From assembly GCF_003265705.1 (NCBI RefSeq), contig NW_020313005.1, positions 19,061,535-19,125,534 on the forward strand: 64,000 bases of DNA. The letters are read 5' to 3'. Of the stretch, positions 31,003 through 43,049 are shown piece by piece (within the stretch, counting starts at the first letter, position 1; each line of letters opens with the position of its first letter). Under the pieces are notes generated by a model. It searched no databases. It was given only the letters and a program-made list of their open reading frames with translations, and had not been told where the DNA came from. The position numbers were made by a program, and so were the translations under genes. Source of the DNA: Callorhinus ursinus. Its lineage: Eukaryota; Chordata; Mammalia; Carnivora; Otariidae.

Positions 31003-33149
31003 TTAATTCTTAAACCTAAAAGAAACTCATACTGTTTTTCAGCAAACTCTCTCCACGTTCCCATTTTCTCCTCTTTATTTGGACACATGGATGAGATGGG
31101 CTGCTACTTAGCTGAGGTGCTTTGAGAGTTGGAAATCCAGAGCCCCAGTGCTACCAGGGGGTTGGAGTGAAGCCTGGAGTGATTTTGGAAGAATCTAACC
31201 TCTGTCCCTAGGTTCAAGGACAGGTAACTCCCTCTCATGTGGAAACATCAAAAGGTGAGAGATGGGCTAGTACGTCCTGTGATGGGAAGACAAAGAGAAG
31301 GAATTGCGGAGGGAGAAAGTTACATTTCCACCAAATAGTGAGGCAATAGGACTAAGTTTTCTCTTGCCTGAAAGGTAAGCATTGAGGTATCAGGGCTCAA
31401 GTTAATGGAGGGCTACTTGCTGGGGTGAGGTGACCCCAGTGGAAAAGGTGTGTGGGTGGACTGCCACCCCAGGAGAGGGTCAGCATTGGGATAACTCTCC
31501 AATCAGAAGGTACCAACCCCAAGTATGAACTGCACCAGCCATGTACACCTCATCACACCTCTTCTCCTTCCCCTTTACCCAAACTCAGGAGGTGCCATCA
31601 GCAGCAGGATGTAGGGGAGGAAAAGGTGGAACCAGAAGAGAAAGATAGCCTAACCCCTCCTGCCACAGGTTTCTGAACCAGCTGTGAGGAAGGAGAGAAG
31701 CTTTGAAATAGATAACAAATTATATTTTGATTTAAATTGCCTGGAAAATTAGACTATGTCAGAGAAAGCAAAGAGATTTTCCAAGACTTCCTCTAGACTT
31801 GGAGAAGGGAAATTGGATAGAGAAAGTTTAATGGACAATGGTAGGGATACAAAATTAAGTTACTCCTGCTGGAAACCTCATGCTGTGCTTCTGCAGTCTT
31901 GGGCCTGAGCAAGATTTATGAAGGATGTGCTGAGATAATAATTCCCTCAGCTCCCAGAACAACTGTGTAGGGCCTGGAGAAGGCAGAGTCTCAGGGGCTA
32001 ACATATCTAGATGTCTTTGGCCATAATACAATTATTACTTTCTATGTATGCCATCACCTGAACAGTATTGGAAGCCTTGCCTATTGCTCTTTCAGCAAAC
32101 TAGTTACAACTGGCTCCAAGTAATTGATTGGCATGACTTAACACAAAGACATTTCCTATCCATCACCTCAGCAACCATAGAAGGAGTAAATAAATCACCT
32201 ATCTTATTTAACCAAGTGTTTGACCAAGCCACAAGGAATGAGCTTCATATCCTTTAGGTGGAAATGATGTCTTTTTCCATTTGCTATATGTGAAAAATAC
32301 AGTATGTGCGTAATATGTTTGATTCTGTGAACTGATGTCAGAATTCTGGAAGATCCTTAAGGCCTCCAGAGGAATGAGTCAAGAAAGGGAATTTGAGGAA
32401 GGGAGTTGTGTTAAAAAACTGAAGCAGAGAGATTTGATCGGTCATTGAGCAAAGGAGCTGTCAATCATTTCTGTTCAGCAAATCTGGTCCCAGCATATTA
32501 GCTCACAACAAATTAGATATAGGAAATGAGAACCCAATGGGTGGTCCTAAAGGGAACTCAGGGTTTGAAAGGAGGTGATGTAAGGCAGGCTGACCCTGGA
32601 CAAAGATGTGGCTGTCATAGAGACCAGACTCAACTGCCATGTTAGGATGATGGATAAAGATCAGAAACTTTAGAGAAGTGTAGAACCAGCATTTATTTCT
32701 GGCTGGTATACATGCCTCAGACAAACAAAAACTGCACAGAGATAGAATAGCCAGAGAGGAAAAAATTGAAAGCAGAAGTAGAATCTGGAACCATAAAAGA
32801 CTCCAGGAGAGAGGTAGAGGGAGAAACCGGCTCAAAGCCCAGAGACAAAAACAAAGTGCCCCACTCACTTAAGGGACCAGAACAGCATGGATCTGAGAGA
32901 CAGGGTCCAGAGGAGATGGAGCTCAGCTGGAAAGGGGCTGCAGAGAAGTTTCTGGGAGGAATCGAATTCTTACCCATCATGGAAGCTGGGCCAACCCAAA
33001 TCTGTCATGGGTTAGAAGTTGTTGACTGTCATTTATCCAGGTTATATCAAGGACAACAAAGTAAGGATGGAGTACTTTTTAAGCCCTGGCAACCAATAAC
33101 TGGTGAGTATACTCTAAGAAATTTGAACTACTTTTGCTCAATTATTTCT
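31003..33149. other. Unassigned sequence, no gene seen
   Basis: About 2.1 kb without a confidently recognised repeat. Frames at 32503-32868 (minus, 121 codons) and 32766-33194 (plus, 142 codons) overlap on opposite strands. The plus frame runs into the TG microsatellite, and neither has a recognisable domain. 'ctaccagggggtt' at 31151-31163 loosely resembles a CTCF core. Confidence 0.4.
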
Positions 33150-33174
33150 ATGTGTGTGTGTGTGTGTGTGTGTG
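33150..33174. repeat. (TG)n microsatellite
   Basis: Twelve TG units. Confidence 0.97.
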
Positions 33175-33451
33175 TTTTCCTTTTGAAATGTTAATGGAGG
33201 TTTTTGCTAAACTTACATTTAGGAAGGATCAAGAGAAGAATCTCTCTACACATTGATATGGATGAGAGAAGAAATCTGGGTATTCATAGCACTTAGGTAA
33301 GGAAAAACAATATTCTCAACATACCTGCCTGGCCCCTTTCTATACATACAAAATAGAAATTACAACTCATTAAAAGTTTGTAAAATTGTCCCTAACAATT
33401 TGAAATCTGGAGAAGAGCCAAAGTTCTTAAAGATAAGAATGAATCAGACTG

Positions 33452-33655
33452 GGAGTACCTGGGTGGCTCAGTTGGTTAAGCATCTGCCTTCTTCTCAGGT
33501 CATGATCCTGGAGTCCCTGGGTGGAGCCCCAAATCTGGCTCCCTGCTCAGCAGGGAGTCTACTTCTCTCCCTGCCCCTCCTCCTGCTTATGCTTTCTCTC
33601 TCTCTTGCTCTCTCTCTAGTAATAAATAAATAAAATCTTTAAAAAGAAAAAAATA
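33452..33655 (+). mobile_element. Carnivore tRNA-derived SINE
   Basis: 'ggagtacctgggtggctcag', 'tctcaggtcatgatcctgga', CT-rich body and '(aaat)n aaaatcttt' tail. Duplication 'aatgaatcagactg' at 33438-33451 and 33656-33669. Confidence 0.97.
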
Positions 33656-33734
33656 AATGAATCAGACTGTTGGCAAAAATTTAATATCCTCATTTTTTCC
33701 CTATAGTTTTCAGTTCAAAAGTCATTGAAATGAT

Positions 33735-33945
33735 AGTTAACATCTACTCTGTGACATACACTCTTCTAAAACCCTTTAAATGAATTATCTCATTAAATTT
33801 TCATTTACCCTTCATCATCCTTGAGGTAGGTACTATTTTGACCCTGTTTTGCAGATGAGGAAATTGAAGCTTAAAGAAGGTGATTTGCTCATGTTGAGAG
33901 CCGTCTGAGTCCAGAGGCAACATTCTTCATTCTTCTGTGTAGAAG
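33735..33945 (-). mobile_element. MIR SINE
   Basis: 'tcattaaattttcatttacc', 'cttgaggtaggtactatttt', 'ttttgcagatgaggaaattg', 'aagcttaaagaaggtgattt' are antisense MIR. Confidence 0.7.
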
Positions 33946-34096
33946 ATGCGGATGTGATCTTCACGTGCTACCGAAGTAGATCAGTTCAGTGTCTGTTTGG
34001 AGAGCAGGGTGATAGTCCACTTGTTTGAGGGGAGTCACTTGTAGTACATAGTAAACAGCCAATAATTGACATAATTTCGTACTTTTCAGCCTATGG

Positions 34097-34302
34097 AGTT
34101 TTTTTGTTTGTTTGTTTTTAGAGAGAGAGCACACACATGCAAGCACGAGGTGGGGAGGGGCAGAGGGAAAGTGAGAGAGAATCTTAAACAGGCTTCACAC
34201 TCAGCTTGGAGCCCAATGTGGGGCTCAATCTCATGACCCTGAGATCATGACCTGAGTTGACCAAATCAAGAGTCTGATGCTCAACCAACTTAGCTACCCA
34301 AT
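34097..34302 (-). mobile_element. Carnivore tRNA-derived SINE
   Basis: Antisense: T/G-rich tail, GA-rich body, 'gatcatgacctgagttgacc' and 'tcaaccaacttagctaccca'. Short duplication 'agcctatgg' at 34088-34096 and 34303-34311. More diverged than the other copies. Confidence 0.93.
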
Positions 34303-34311
34303 AGCCTATGG

Positions 34312-35689
34312 TTTTGTCATCATATGGACAGTTACTCTCTGAAGAGGAGGAGAGAGAGTAATGGGAGGGCAATGTACTCACAGGGTAAGAGAGTGGGTAG
34401 TTTCAGAATTAGTGTAGCCAATAGACAACTCACCTCCATAGGAAATTGTGGTGGATTATATTTTTAATTTAAAAAAATTGCAAAGCTGAGTTAAAGGAAC
34501 TTGGGTAATTTTGCTATGGACCAATGAAGCTAACAAATTGTGACAGATTGACAAAAATAGGGACCGTTCTTCACGTTCTTCCCAAAAGAACCCTAAAATA
34601 ATTTGGATTTCCTAGTTCAAGGAGAGGACTAGGTAGATCATATAATGAATGGAGCACTAACCTAGAAGGCAGGAGAACAGATTCAGGCCTGTCTTGAAGG
34701 AATAATTTTGAACTCCCTGCCTTAGTTTCCCTTCTGTAAAATAAGCCTGTTGGATGATCTCTAAAGTCCTTTTGGTGGTAGAATTCTAAACCTAACAAAT
34801 TTGTTGCAATGAACAAATAAAATAAGTACTTTAAAAGTAGTAAAAGTTGTAAAAAATGACTTTTTTCGAGTTCGTCTTTTTCCTCTCTATGGGCGCTGGC
34901 ACCACGTTTCACCAGCTGCTGTTGCCACCTACAAAAGCTCCAAGCAGAAACCCACCTTCCCAATTAAACAGTAAATGGAACAGCTCCCCTTGGATGGAGG
35001 CAATGGGTAGCTGTCTACCTAGGAGGGGTTCCCTCCCATCCTAAACAAACAACTTAGAAGAACATTAGGAAAGTGAGCACTTTGATAAGGAATATTTATT
35101 GGAAAGCAGATCTCCCTCTGTGCATGAAGTCTTGGCCTGTGCACAAGGGTGTACAGGAATCCTTATATTCTTACAAATGGGAAATGCAGCCCGAATTTTT
35201 CTGTTTCCTGTGTTTGTTTCATTGACAGGCCAGTTACCAGATCTGAAAGCTTCAAGATTCTGCCCCATTCCAATCCTGTCTGTCATTTCTATAACCTATT
35301 ACTCTTTTATGAAGCTGAGTCCAGCTTGACCCTGGTAATACACTAAGTCCTGAAGTTTACAATATGTTGCTTAGCTTCCTGGGCAAAATGAGGCTCTTTA
35401 TTTTTCTCACACATCAGTTGCTTTGGGGGGCTCCCAGGATTGAATGTTTTGTATCTGCCTTTTCTCTGCAGCTTCTCTATTCCCTGCTGTTATCTTTGGC
35501 TCTGTTGCTATGGGCGGGAATATTTTTTTGTCCTTGTTTAATAACTGCCTGGCTGCCAGAGGAGCTCATTTCTCATTGTATTGGTGGAGGATTAGCTGAG
35601 ATGTTTGGGAGATATTTCCTGTATTAAGCAGCAGGGGAGAGCTTGCTGGGCCTATGCCTTCTTTTGACATAGCGTCATCCTTTTTTTTT
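34312..35689. other. Unassigned sequence
   Basis: No repeat recognised. Frame 34571-34963 (minus, 130 codons) and the hydrophobic 87-codon frame 35364-35627 (plus) have no recognisable domains. The T-rich composition explains the hydrophobicity. Confidence 0.4.
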
Positions 35690-35699
35690 TTTTTTTTTT
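35682..35699. repeat. T-tract
   Basis: About 18 consecutive T directly upstream of the candidate promoter block. No retrocopy could be recognised on either side. Confidence 0.9.
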
Positions 35700-35712
35700 A
35701 ACTTTCTCCCTT

Positions 35713-35840
35713 GGAATGTGCTGAGGCAGTTATTTGCATCCAGAGCAACAACTCCTCCCTGACACTTTGCAAATCTGCATCCTTTTTCCAGGTGCCCTTG
35801 TATAAATACTTCTTGGGGAGGCTGCAGTGAATCACAGGCA
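35713..35840 (+). promoter_or_regulatory. Candidate TATA promoter with octamer motifs
   Basis: 'ggaatgtg' (TEAD-like) at about 35713, octamer ATTTGCAT at 35732-35739, octamer-like TTTGCAAAT at 35766-35774 and 'tataaata' at 35801-35808. Ordered spacing puts a notional start near 35830. The sequence is repeat-free. No open frame or splice donor convincingly follows, so this could be an enhancer or chance. Confidence 0.25.
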
Positions 35841-36244
35841 ATCACCTCAGTTGAGTTTTTTATATTTTGGGCTCAAGAGTACACTGCATCACCAACCTAC
35901 TTTCCAGGCTTAATCACTTTTAAACCTATTTCATACTTCGGATTCTTTGACAATTAACTCAGTGGCCATCTATTGGAGCTACCACCTCACTGACTATTAA
36001 TTTGAACCAGGTATTTGGTGTTGCCTAGAAGCAATAGGATATCCAGTTAACAGTTCTGTCTGGACCTCTAAATCTAACTGCTCATAGATCTTTGGTATTC
36101 ATGTGCTTGCTTGTGACAATTCTCAAAAGGCAGAAAAACTATCCGGAAAAGTTTCCAAAGGAAGACAAAAACCTATGAATTTTTGGTTCTAGATTAGATC
36201 GAGTTAAAGGATAATTGCTCAAAATCTGACCAGAAGACCTTACT
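35841..36244. other. Unassigned sequence
   Basis: No family or exon recognised downstream of the candidate promoter. Confidence 0.4.
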
Positions 36245-36465
36245 AGAAGTTTGGTAGTGTTGCAGTGGAAATGGCACAGGCTGGCCTCAGAGTGGGAGGC
36301 TCTGGGTTTGAAGTCTGAGGTCATTCCTTCAAAGCTCTGGGAACTGGGTGAGTCACTGCCTAGCTCTTTTCACAATTTTCTCATCTGTAATGTGGGGATA
36401 TTTGTGACTCACAAAGTTGTTGTCGAGAATAGTATGAGAACGCCTTGTAAACTATACACATAAGA
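36245..36465 (+). mobile_element. MIR SINE
   Basis: 'ggctctgggtttgaagtctg', 'tgggtgagtcactgcctagc', 'ttttctcatctgtaatgtgg', 'gttgttgtcgagaata' follow the sense MIR. Confidence 0.75.
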
Positions 36466-37034
36466 TTCTTAGAAATATATGACAATGAGTGTGAAAACAT
36501 TTGCAGACTGCAAAGAACTGCATGAGTGTTAATAGCTCGAGAGACTACCTTGGAACCCTATAAATCTAGAGACAACAGTGGAACCCGATAAAGATTAAAC
36601 ACTTCCAACTGTTAGGAGAACATTTCCTCCTTGTAGTGGATATTTATCCTTCTTTTTAAATGTAATCTGGATCCCCTTCCTGAACTGGAGGAATCCCCCA
36701 CAGTAGGAGGCACAGCCCAACTTCCACCAGAGAATGCAGCCACTAGGGCAGGGACCTACAGCCTGGTGACCTAGGCTTGGCCAAATCACATTTTCCTGCC
36801 CCACACTTGGCCCTTAAATCCAGTATCTGAAGACAATCCATTTTGGCTACAGGAGGATGGAAGTGACCACTAAAATTGGTTTCTGGACACAACAATGGTA
36901 GGGAATCCGGAGGTGGCAACTATTTTTCACCCTGGTGACTTTGCGGTGGGCTTTGTTACTCTTGGCTGCCTTACCTCCCAGCCAGGTTTTGTAGACATTT
37001 CAGGGATTCTCTAAGCTGCCCAATATCCCTTTAT
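36466..37034. other. Unassigned sequence
   Basis: No family or exon recognised. Confidence 0.4.
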
Positions 37035-37320
37035 GTAAAACTTTATTATGGAAAATTTCAAACATACAGAAAATTGAAGGGAATATCATAATGAACTCCT
37101 ATGTGCCCATCACCTAGCTTGACAATTATCAAGATTCTGATTCTGACAGTCCTTTCACCTGTTTCTGCTCCTCTCCTCACCTCTTGTTTTGTTTTTGGCT
37201 GTGGCTAAAGTATGTTAAAGTAGATCCAAGGTATATTATTTCATCCGTAAATATCTCAGTGTGTGATTTTAACTGAGAAGAACTATTTTTTAAACGTAGC
37301 CATAATGTCATTTATGCACT
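37035..37320. mobile_element. Ancient interspersed repeat, family uncertain
   Basis: 'tttattatggaaaatttcaa', 'acatacagaaaattgaaggg', 'ctcctatgtgcccatcacct' and 'tttcatccgtaaatatctca' recall a common ancient mammalian repeat (L1 3' UTR-like in my memory). Orientation and family not fixed. Confidence 0.5.
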
Positions 37321-37954
37321 CAACAAGATTAATAGTAATGCTCAGGACATCCCAAGATCCATTTCTGCTCAGGTAAGCAAGAAATGCTTTGCCTTTCCTG
37401 TAAGATAAATACACTCTCTCCCTCAATTCTACCATCTTGGCCCATGAAAGAGAAACTTTGCCCTCTGAAGGTACTGAGAAGAATAACTTGCCCTCCCCTC
37501 CCCACTCTCTCACTCTGCCGGAATGGCTTAACTGATGGGCTAGTTGGGAATAAGGAGGTGCAATCAGGAGCTCAGCCCTCCGGAGCATCTCTCTGGAGAC
37601 CTGTCTGCCTAGGGAGCAATTGCATTCTGCCCAGCTCTGGCGTCCATAGGTTGAGCACACATGGTTAGGGCCCAGGCACACTGTGCAATGTACATCTGGA
37701 AGTTTGTCTCTTCCTTGAGGGGAGTGAGGCAGTGACTCTGGGTAAATAGACCTCATTCCCAACATGTGGTCTTGGACCCAAGCTCTAGGAACCTGGCTTG
37801 ACCCATTCACTTGATGCTGCACTCTCTACCTTTATCAGCAACAGAGCTGATAGTTTCATCTCCTCAGTTTGATTTTGGCATCAGTCTCTGAAGTTCCAAA
37901 TTTAGTGGAGAAGAAGGAAAAGATGATATTACTTATAAGCCATTAATACTAACA
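37321..37954. other. Unassigned sequence
   Basis: The 179-codon minus-strand frame (37283-37822) is the longest non-repetitive frame in the window. It has no recognisable domain, starts inside ordinary sequence and runs into the repeat at 37283-37320, so it is not called as a gene. Confidence 0.45.
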
Positions 37955-38560
37955 TACTCAAATTAATTCAACAGTCATTACTATAAACCAACCCAGTGCT
38001 AAGGACCAGGGACACAAAGATGAAGAGAACGTTCCTGCCCCACAGAGCCCATTGGCCACAGAGGAGGTGATGATAGGAAATTCATGGGATTCTGGGGCAC
38101 AGATTCTGAGAAGGGCTTGCAGACATGGGGGCATTTAGATGAATAAGATTTCATCAGAGAGAGCAGGGGAACAGAGGCATCCAGACAGAAGAGCTATGTG
38201 CAAAGGCCAAGAGAAAGGAAAAGCACAAAGTGCAGGTGACAGGAAGGGGTTTGGTGGGTATCAGGGCACCTGGAGCTTATGGAAGAGGGAGGCCAGGGTC
38301 AGGTGCTTAAGAGACATATGTGCGCACCTAAGAAATTTGACCACTATTTTAAAAGCAAGGGGGTGACATTGAAGTTTTATAAACAGAGGCAATTTTTAAA
38401 AGATCTTTTTAACAGAATTGTGAAGAATGAATGTACACAAATGAGACATGACTCCAGAAAACACTGAGAAGCCTATTAACAACAATCCAAAAGAAACACT
38501 GGAAGACTTGAGCAAAGGGGACAGCAAGCAGATTCAAGAGATGTGAAGGAGGACTGATTT
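37955..38560 (-). mobile_element. L2-type LINE, antisense
   Basis: 'cagtgctaaggaccagggac', 'gctatgtgcaaaggccaaga', 'aaaagcaagggggtgacatt' are the antisense of the L2-type 3' region, the same family as 10.4-12.5 kb but in the opposite orientation. Confidence 0.7.
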
Positions 38561-38704
38561 TTATCTTTTTGTTCCAAGAAAGAATTTTTATGTGAATATA
38601 CATAGAATACAGCAAGATTAAAAAAAATAGTAGTAGACAACAAAGAGAAGATAAGGGTAAGGTAAGAACATAAAATGAAGACAAGCATGAGATTAGCATA
38701 TTAA

Positions 38705-38735
<31 letters not shown>

Positions 38736-39067
38736 GATGTGTGTGTGTGTGTAAAGAGAAGGGAATGACGAGGCATGATGGATCACAAATTTGGCTCCAG
38801 CTATTTAGCAGTCAACACCAGCAGAGAAGAATCCTTTACACACATTGCAGTGCTTATAAGATAAAAGTAAACCAGTTGTTCAGAACAGCTATTCCTGAAT
38901 GTAAAGCAGAAGTACATTTCTCCCCAGAGTTCTCACAAAGAGGATATGTATAATGTTAATTAATAATATCCTCAGCAGTATTCTTATTGTAGAAAGAGTA
39001 TTTCCAATAATATTAAAGAGTTTTTAATATCCAACCAAAAACAATAAACTGAAAATGTGTGTTTTTA
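38561..39067. other. Unassigned sequence with microsatellite
   Basis: Ordinary sequence apart from the TG tract. No gene seen. Confidence 0.4.
38705..38752. repeat. (TG)n microsatellite, interrupted
   Basis: Fourteen TG units, 'taaaga', then seven more. Confidence 0.97.
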
Positions 39068-39172
39068 ATGACTGGCTTCTTTCACTTAACATAATGGTTT
39101 CAAGGTTCTTTGTGCTGTAGCATGTATCAGTCCTTCATTCCCTCTTATTGCCGAATAGCATTCCATTGTAAT
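39068..39172 (-). mobile_element. L1 fragment, antisense
   Basis: 'tggcttctttcacttaacat', 'gtagcatgtatcagtccttc' and 'gaatagcattccattgta' are antisense L1 3' sequence. Confidence 0.8.
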
Positions 39173-40329
39173 TAAGAATATTTGGCCTGTTCTGGTCCCA
39201 GCAGTCTCATTGGGGTAATTCAGTCTTTCACATAAAGGTTCGATCTTTCAGGTTTCCTTTTCATGGCTTTGCCTCTCCCGAGACAGTGTCTAGGTGTATG
39301 AGAAGACTGTGACCTCAAGATGCCTGTGGGTCAGTGCCCACAGGAGAGCTGTGGGCTCTGGACTCTCTGGGTACCCAGTAGCATTACTTTTCTCCCTGAG
39401 CACTGGCCACCCTGCTGCCTTTCACTGCTGCTGTCTGCCCTGCATGCATCTGTTCTGCTCACTTGACTCAGACAGGGCCCGGCGATGTCCTTATCTAACC
39501 AGCCCAAGTTGTGGCCACCTCTGCCTCCTCAAGAGCCTCAGCCACACTTTCCATCTTTCCATTCTGCTGACCCTGTACTTGCTCAGCATACAGGCATTTA
39601 TGGATCACTCCACGTAATCTAAGTGTGGGAAACTCAGGAGCCATACCCCAGGCATGCCACTATGTTGCAGGGCCATATTTATTCTGCTGCAGCTTCCTCA
39701 TGCTAGTGTCAGACTAGGGCCATTGTCTCCTCTTAGAGCTCAGGAATGAGGCATGGGCACAGCCTTTATGTTTTACATGTTTTCCTCCACTTCTCTACCA
39801 ACACCACCCTCTGGGGCTTCAGCTTGCTGAGGAGAAGTCAGGATACATGTCTCTAACCTAGGTCTCAGACCCTCTTCCCCTTCTCACTCCTCACTGGATG
39901 ACAAGGGTTGGGTTTTCTCTCCTCTCCTGGAAGGAGGGGACTTCCTGGAGGATATGGATCCTAAAACCTCTCCAGCCTTGACATAGTAAATTCAGTATTT
40001 AGCCCTTAAGGGCTGGCTCTTGATAAGCTACTGGTATTTTAAGTAATTTTGAAAAAAAGAAGTTTTTTCTCTCAGTAAAGTCCTGCTTTGAAGACTAATC
40101 TAATTAGGAACTCAGAAATCCTGTCTTGATAGAAAAATACTGAATAGTGACCTCCTTTTCTCCATTTTCCTATTATAATAGAACTTCCTTCCCAACTACC
40201 ACTTTAGAGATAGATGGTTGTACCTGGTTGAATTGGAAGAAATCATGCATATGGAAATGTGAAAAAGAAAAGCAAAAATTATTATTTCTACTGCAAACTT
40301 CCCTGGGATAGGAAAGGGGACCATATATG
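39173..40329. other. Unassigned sequence
   Basis: About 1.15 kb with moderate GC. The 107-codon frame 39294-39617 has no recognisable domain and no family is identified. Confidence 0.4.
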
Positions 40330-40615
40330 AGAAATGGAATCCCCAAGACTCTTTATTCAGATGCATTAGGCGAGTTGGTGAATACCCTAAACCAGATAGG
40401 GAATATAAAAAGAGGGTTAGGGGAAAATACTGGGTCCATATCAGAGGATGTTGGAGGTAAGGTACTTACTGGACATCTGGGTGGATGTGCTCAGACAGCA
40501 CCTGGAATCATAAGCTCCAGAGAGGATGGGCTGGGGATAAAGATTTGAGGCTCAGTGCCAGGCAGCTGGTAATTGATATGGAAAGTAGAGAATGCCTAAG
40601 GAGATGTGTGTAGAT
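40330..40615 (-). mobile_element. L2-type LINE internal fragment, antisense
   Basis: 'ggacatctgggtggatgtgc', 'cacctggaatcataagctcc' and 'ctggggataaagatttgagg' match the antisense of the segment just upstream of the L2-type 3' region. The 73-codon frame here is a repeat by-product. Confidence 0.5.
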
Positions 40616-41224
40616 TACAGTTTAGGCAATGTCAAGGCTTTCATTGTTTGGAGTTTGAACAAAAGCCTCCAGATTACTTTGTTCTGGTAAGAAGGTGGTT
40701 TAGCAGTGGAAACAAATCCCATCTGATATTGTGTTAGCCTACCTTGTACCCCAAACATATGTAGACATGGATTTCAACATCTCTCCATTACTTTGGAATT
40801 GTCTAGATTCCTAAATTCAAGGTTCTCTACCACATGATTTTACCACATTTTTATAATCATATCTCCCAATTCTTCCTGATATATACTCTATGATCAAATA
40901 ATAAGACTTCTCTCCAATCCCTGGAAAACCACATGTCCATGCCCTTGCTTTTGATTTTTCTCCCTTCTGGAAGATCTTCTACCCAAAACCTAATCTCCTA
41001 GTCCTGTTCATTTAAAACTGCCCTGCCCAGATGCCACTTCTGTGAATATTTCTTTGACCTTCTGCCAACATCTGTTAAGAACATAATACGAGCAAAGCAT
41101 TGTGGATATGGATGGAACACAGTTTCTACCCTCTAACAGATCAAATCCAGCATTCTGGGTAACCCACTAGCTCTATTATGAAGTAATCTGCATTTCTTAA
41201 AGACTAGCCTACCCTTACCCTACA
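40616..41224. other. Unassigned sequence with weak L2 similarity
   Basis: 40950-41060 ('tctcccttctggaagatctt', 'ccagatgccacttctgtgaa') faintly recalls L2 3' sequence. Otherwise nothing recognised. Confidence 0.35.
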
Positions 41225-41345
41225 CACTGTTAAAATTCAGATTCCAAGGCCATTCCCCAAATCCACTGAATGAGAATGTCCAGTGTGAAGCTCAGAAACA
41301 TGCATTTTTAAACAAGTCCCTCAATGACCTATATGCCATGGGTAG
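41225..41345 (+). mobile_element. MER5-like hAT fragment
   Basis: 'aaaattcagattccaaggcc', 'tccactgaatgagaatgtcc' and 'aaacatgcatttttaaacaa' follow the MER5 non-autonomous hAT consensus. Confidence 0.5.
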
Positions 41346-42747
41346 AATATTTCCCTCCCCCCCCTTTTTTAAAGATAAAGTTAAGACATATATGTCAATG
41401 CTTTGAAAGTGGCAGGGCATCATTTCAAAGGACTGTGGTAAGTTTTATTTAACCAAAATGCATTTTTCATTCTTGTTCAAAAATCCTACACCTCTGTCCT
41501 TGACCCTAAGCTCATCTCTGTCCCACCCTAGATGTGGCACATGTGATTTTTAGGGGATTCATACTGTCTGGGGGATTGGGACCCACATACAAGTGTCAGG
41601 TATTACTCATATCTTTACTGTAAACTCCACCCAGAATCTGAAAGCCTGGTTTTACTCCAGGTCCTTACATCACCACCAACTTTGATTAGGAGCCATAAAA
41701 AATAGGAAGCATCTGGAGGTCAAAATCAGAGCTGGCCTTGGACAAGATGGTGAAATTAGCAAGTTTTATCAATTCTACCTCCTGCCTTTCCTTCTCTGCT
41801 TTCCCCTATTCCTCATTTCCATCTTGGCCTTTCAAGCCAAGGCACCTTCCCTAGTCTGGGCAAGAGCTAATGATCTAATTTTTTACTAATATGTTAGTGA
41901 CTTAATAGTTAATTAACCTTCTCAGGGTTTTTAAAAGGGGATGGACTATGAGGTAGTGCTCCAACCCAAAGAATGAATAACTGATGGTGGAATTGTAATC
42001 AACAATGATAAAGGTAAAGGATATTTTTAGTTGGAAGAATATTCTATAGTCCCTCCTACTTTGATGCCACACAGATGAACTCCCACTACTGCAGGTTTTC
42101 CTAGGACCAACCCTCGTAGCTAGGAATATCAGTCATTCACTCTTGGCACCGGGAGGACATCACCTAATGGGCAAACTTCCAGAACTCACTAAAATCCAGA
42201 GACGAGAAAGACCATAACAGAATTACTATGAGCACATCTCAGGCTGTGGCTAATCCAGGCTTGGGAAACTTTCTGGGCTGGCCTAGGTCCAAGGCCACAG
42301 AGCACTGCAGTTAATCCTCCAGGACTCGGATAGTGTCCAGAATCCTCTCCGGTATGGGCTGATCGCCTGTTTCTAGGTCCAGCCAGCCTCCACCCATATC
42401 CTGATGGGACACAGTAGGAGAAAGGTCATGTGGAAAAGGGAGATAGTTTAGTAAAATAGAAAGAATTTTTAGCTGATACTCAGGGAAACCTGGGGTCCAG
42501 ACCCACCACTGCTGCTATTAAACTGGGTCACCATAGGCAGATGACTTCCCTAGTGACAGGCTACATTTCCTCCTCAGAAAAAGGAATGTCTTAGATTAGG
42601 TGTCTTAGAATTAAGAACCATGCCAGTTCTGAGAAGTAATTATCCTACGCACCAAAATAAACAGCAGAATTTTACAATTGTTCATCATGAAGGGGTATAG
42701 ATGTTATGTGGTCAAAAAGCCAACATTTACGCAGCATTTTGTAACTT
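41346..42747. other. Unassigned sequence
   Basis: 1.4 kb in which I recognise no repeat family, exon or RNA gene. Confidence 0.4.
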
Positions 42748-42895
42748 TGCTACTCAAAAGTTTAGTCCCTGGAATCAGCAACATTAGCCCCCTTGAAGCT
42801 GGTGCAGAACCCCAGGCTCCACCTATTGAATCAATCTGCATATTAACAAGATGCCCAAGTGGTTCAATTACATATGAGAGTTTGAGAAAGACAAC
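42748..42895 (+). mobile_element. MER5A-like hAT fragment
   Basis: 'tactcaaaagtttagtccct', 'ggaatcagcaacattagc', 'ctccacctattgaatcaatc', 'atattaacaagatgcccaag' follow the MER5A order. Overlies the meaningless 149-codon minus frame 42704-43153. Confidence 0.65.
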
Positions 42896-43049
42896 CTTAA
42901 TGTGTGCAGCACCTGTCTGAGCAATGTGGTAACTCAAAGCTTTTATTGGTTCCTCATAACCCCAAACTAGACCAAAGTCCAGTTCAAGGGCCACCACAAG
43001 CTGGTCTTTGCCTCCGTGTCCACCTTCGGCTCCTAGGATTCTCCCTTCA

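Noticed and set aside
32766..33194. 142-codon plus-strand frame
   Set aside because: Ends in a VCVCVC run from the TG microsatellite, is opposed by another frame on the minus strand, and has no domain.
35364..35627. Hydrophobic 87-codon frame as a membrane protein
   Set aside because: Hydrophobicity follows from T-rich sequence. There is no conserved pattern or splice evidence.
37283..37822. 179-codon minus-strand frame
   Set aside because: Longest non-repeat frame, but no domain and no promoter. Part of it lies in an ancient interspersed repeat.
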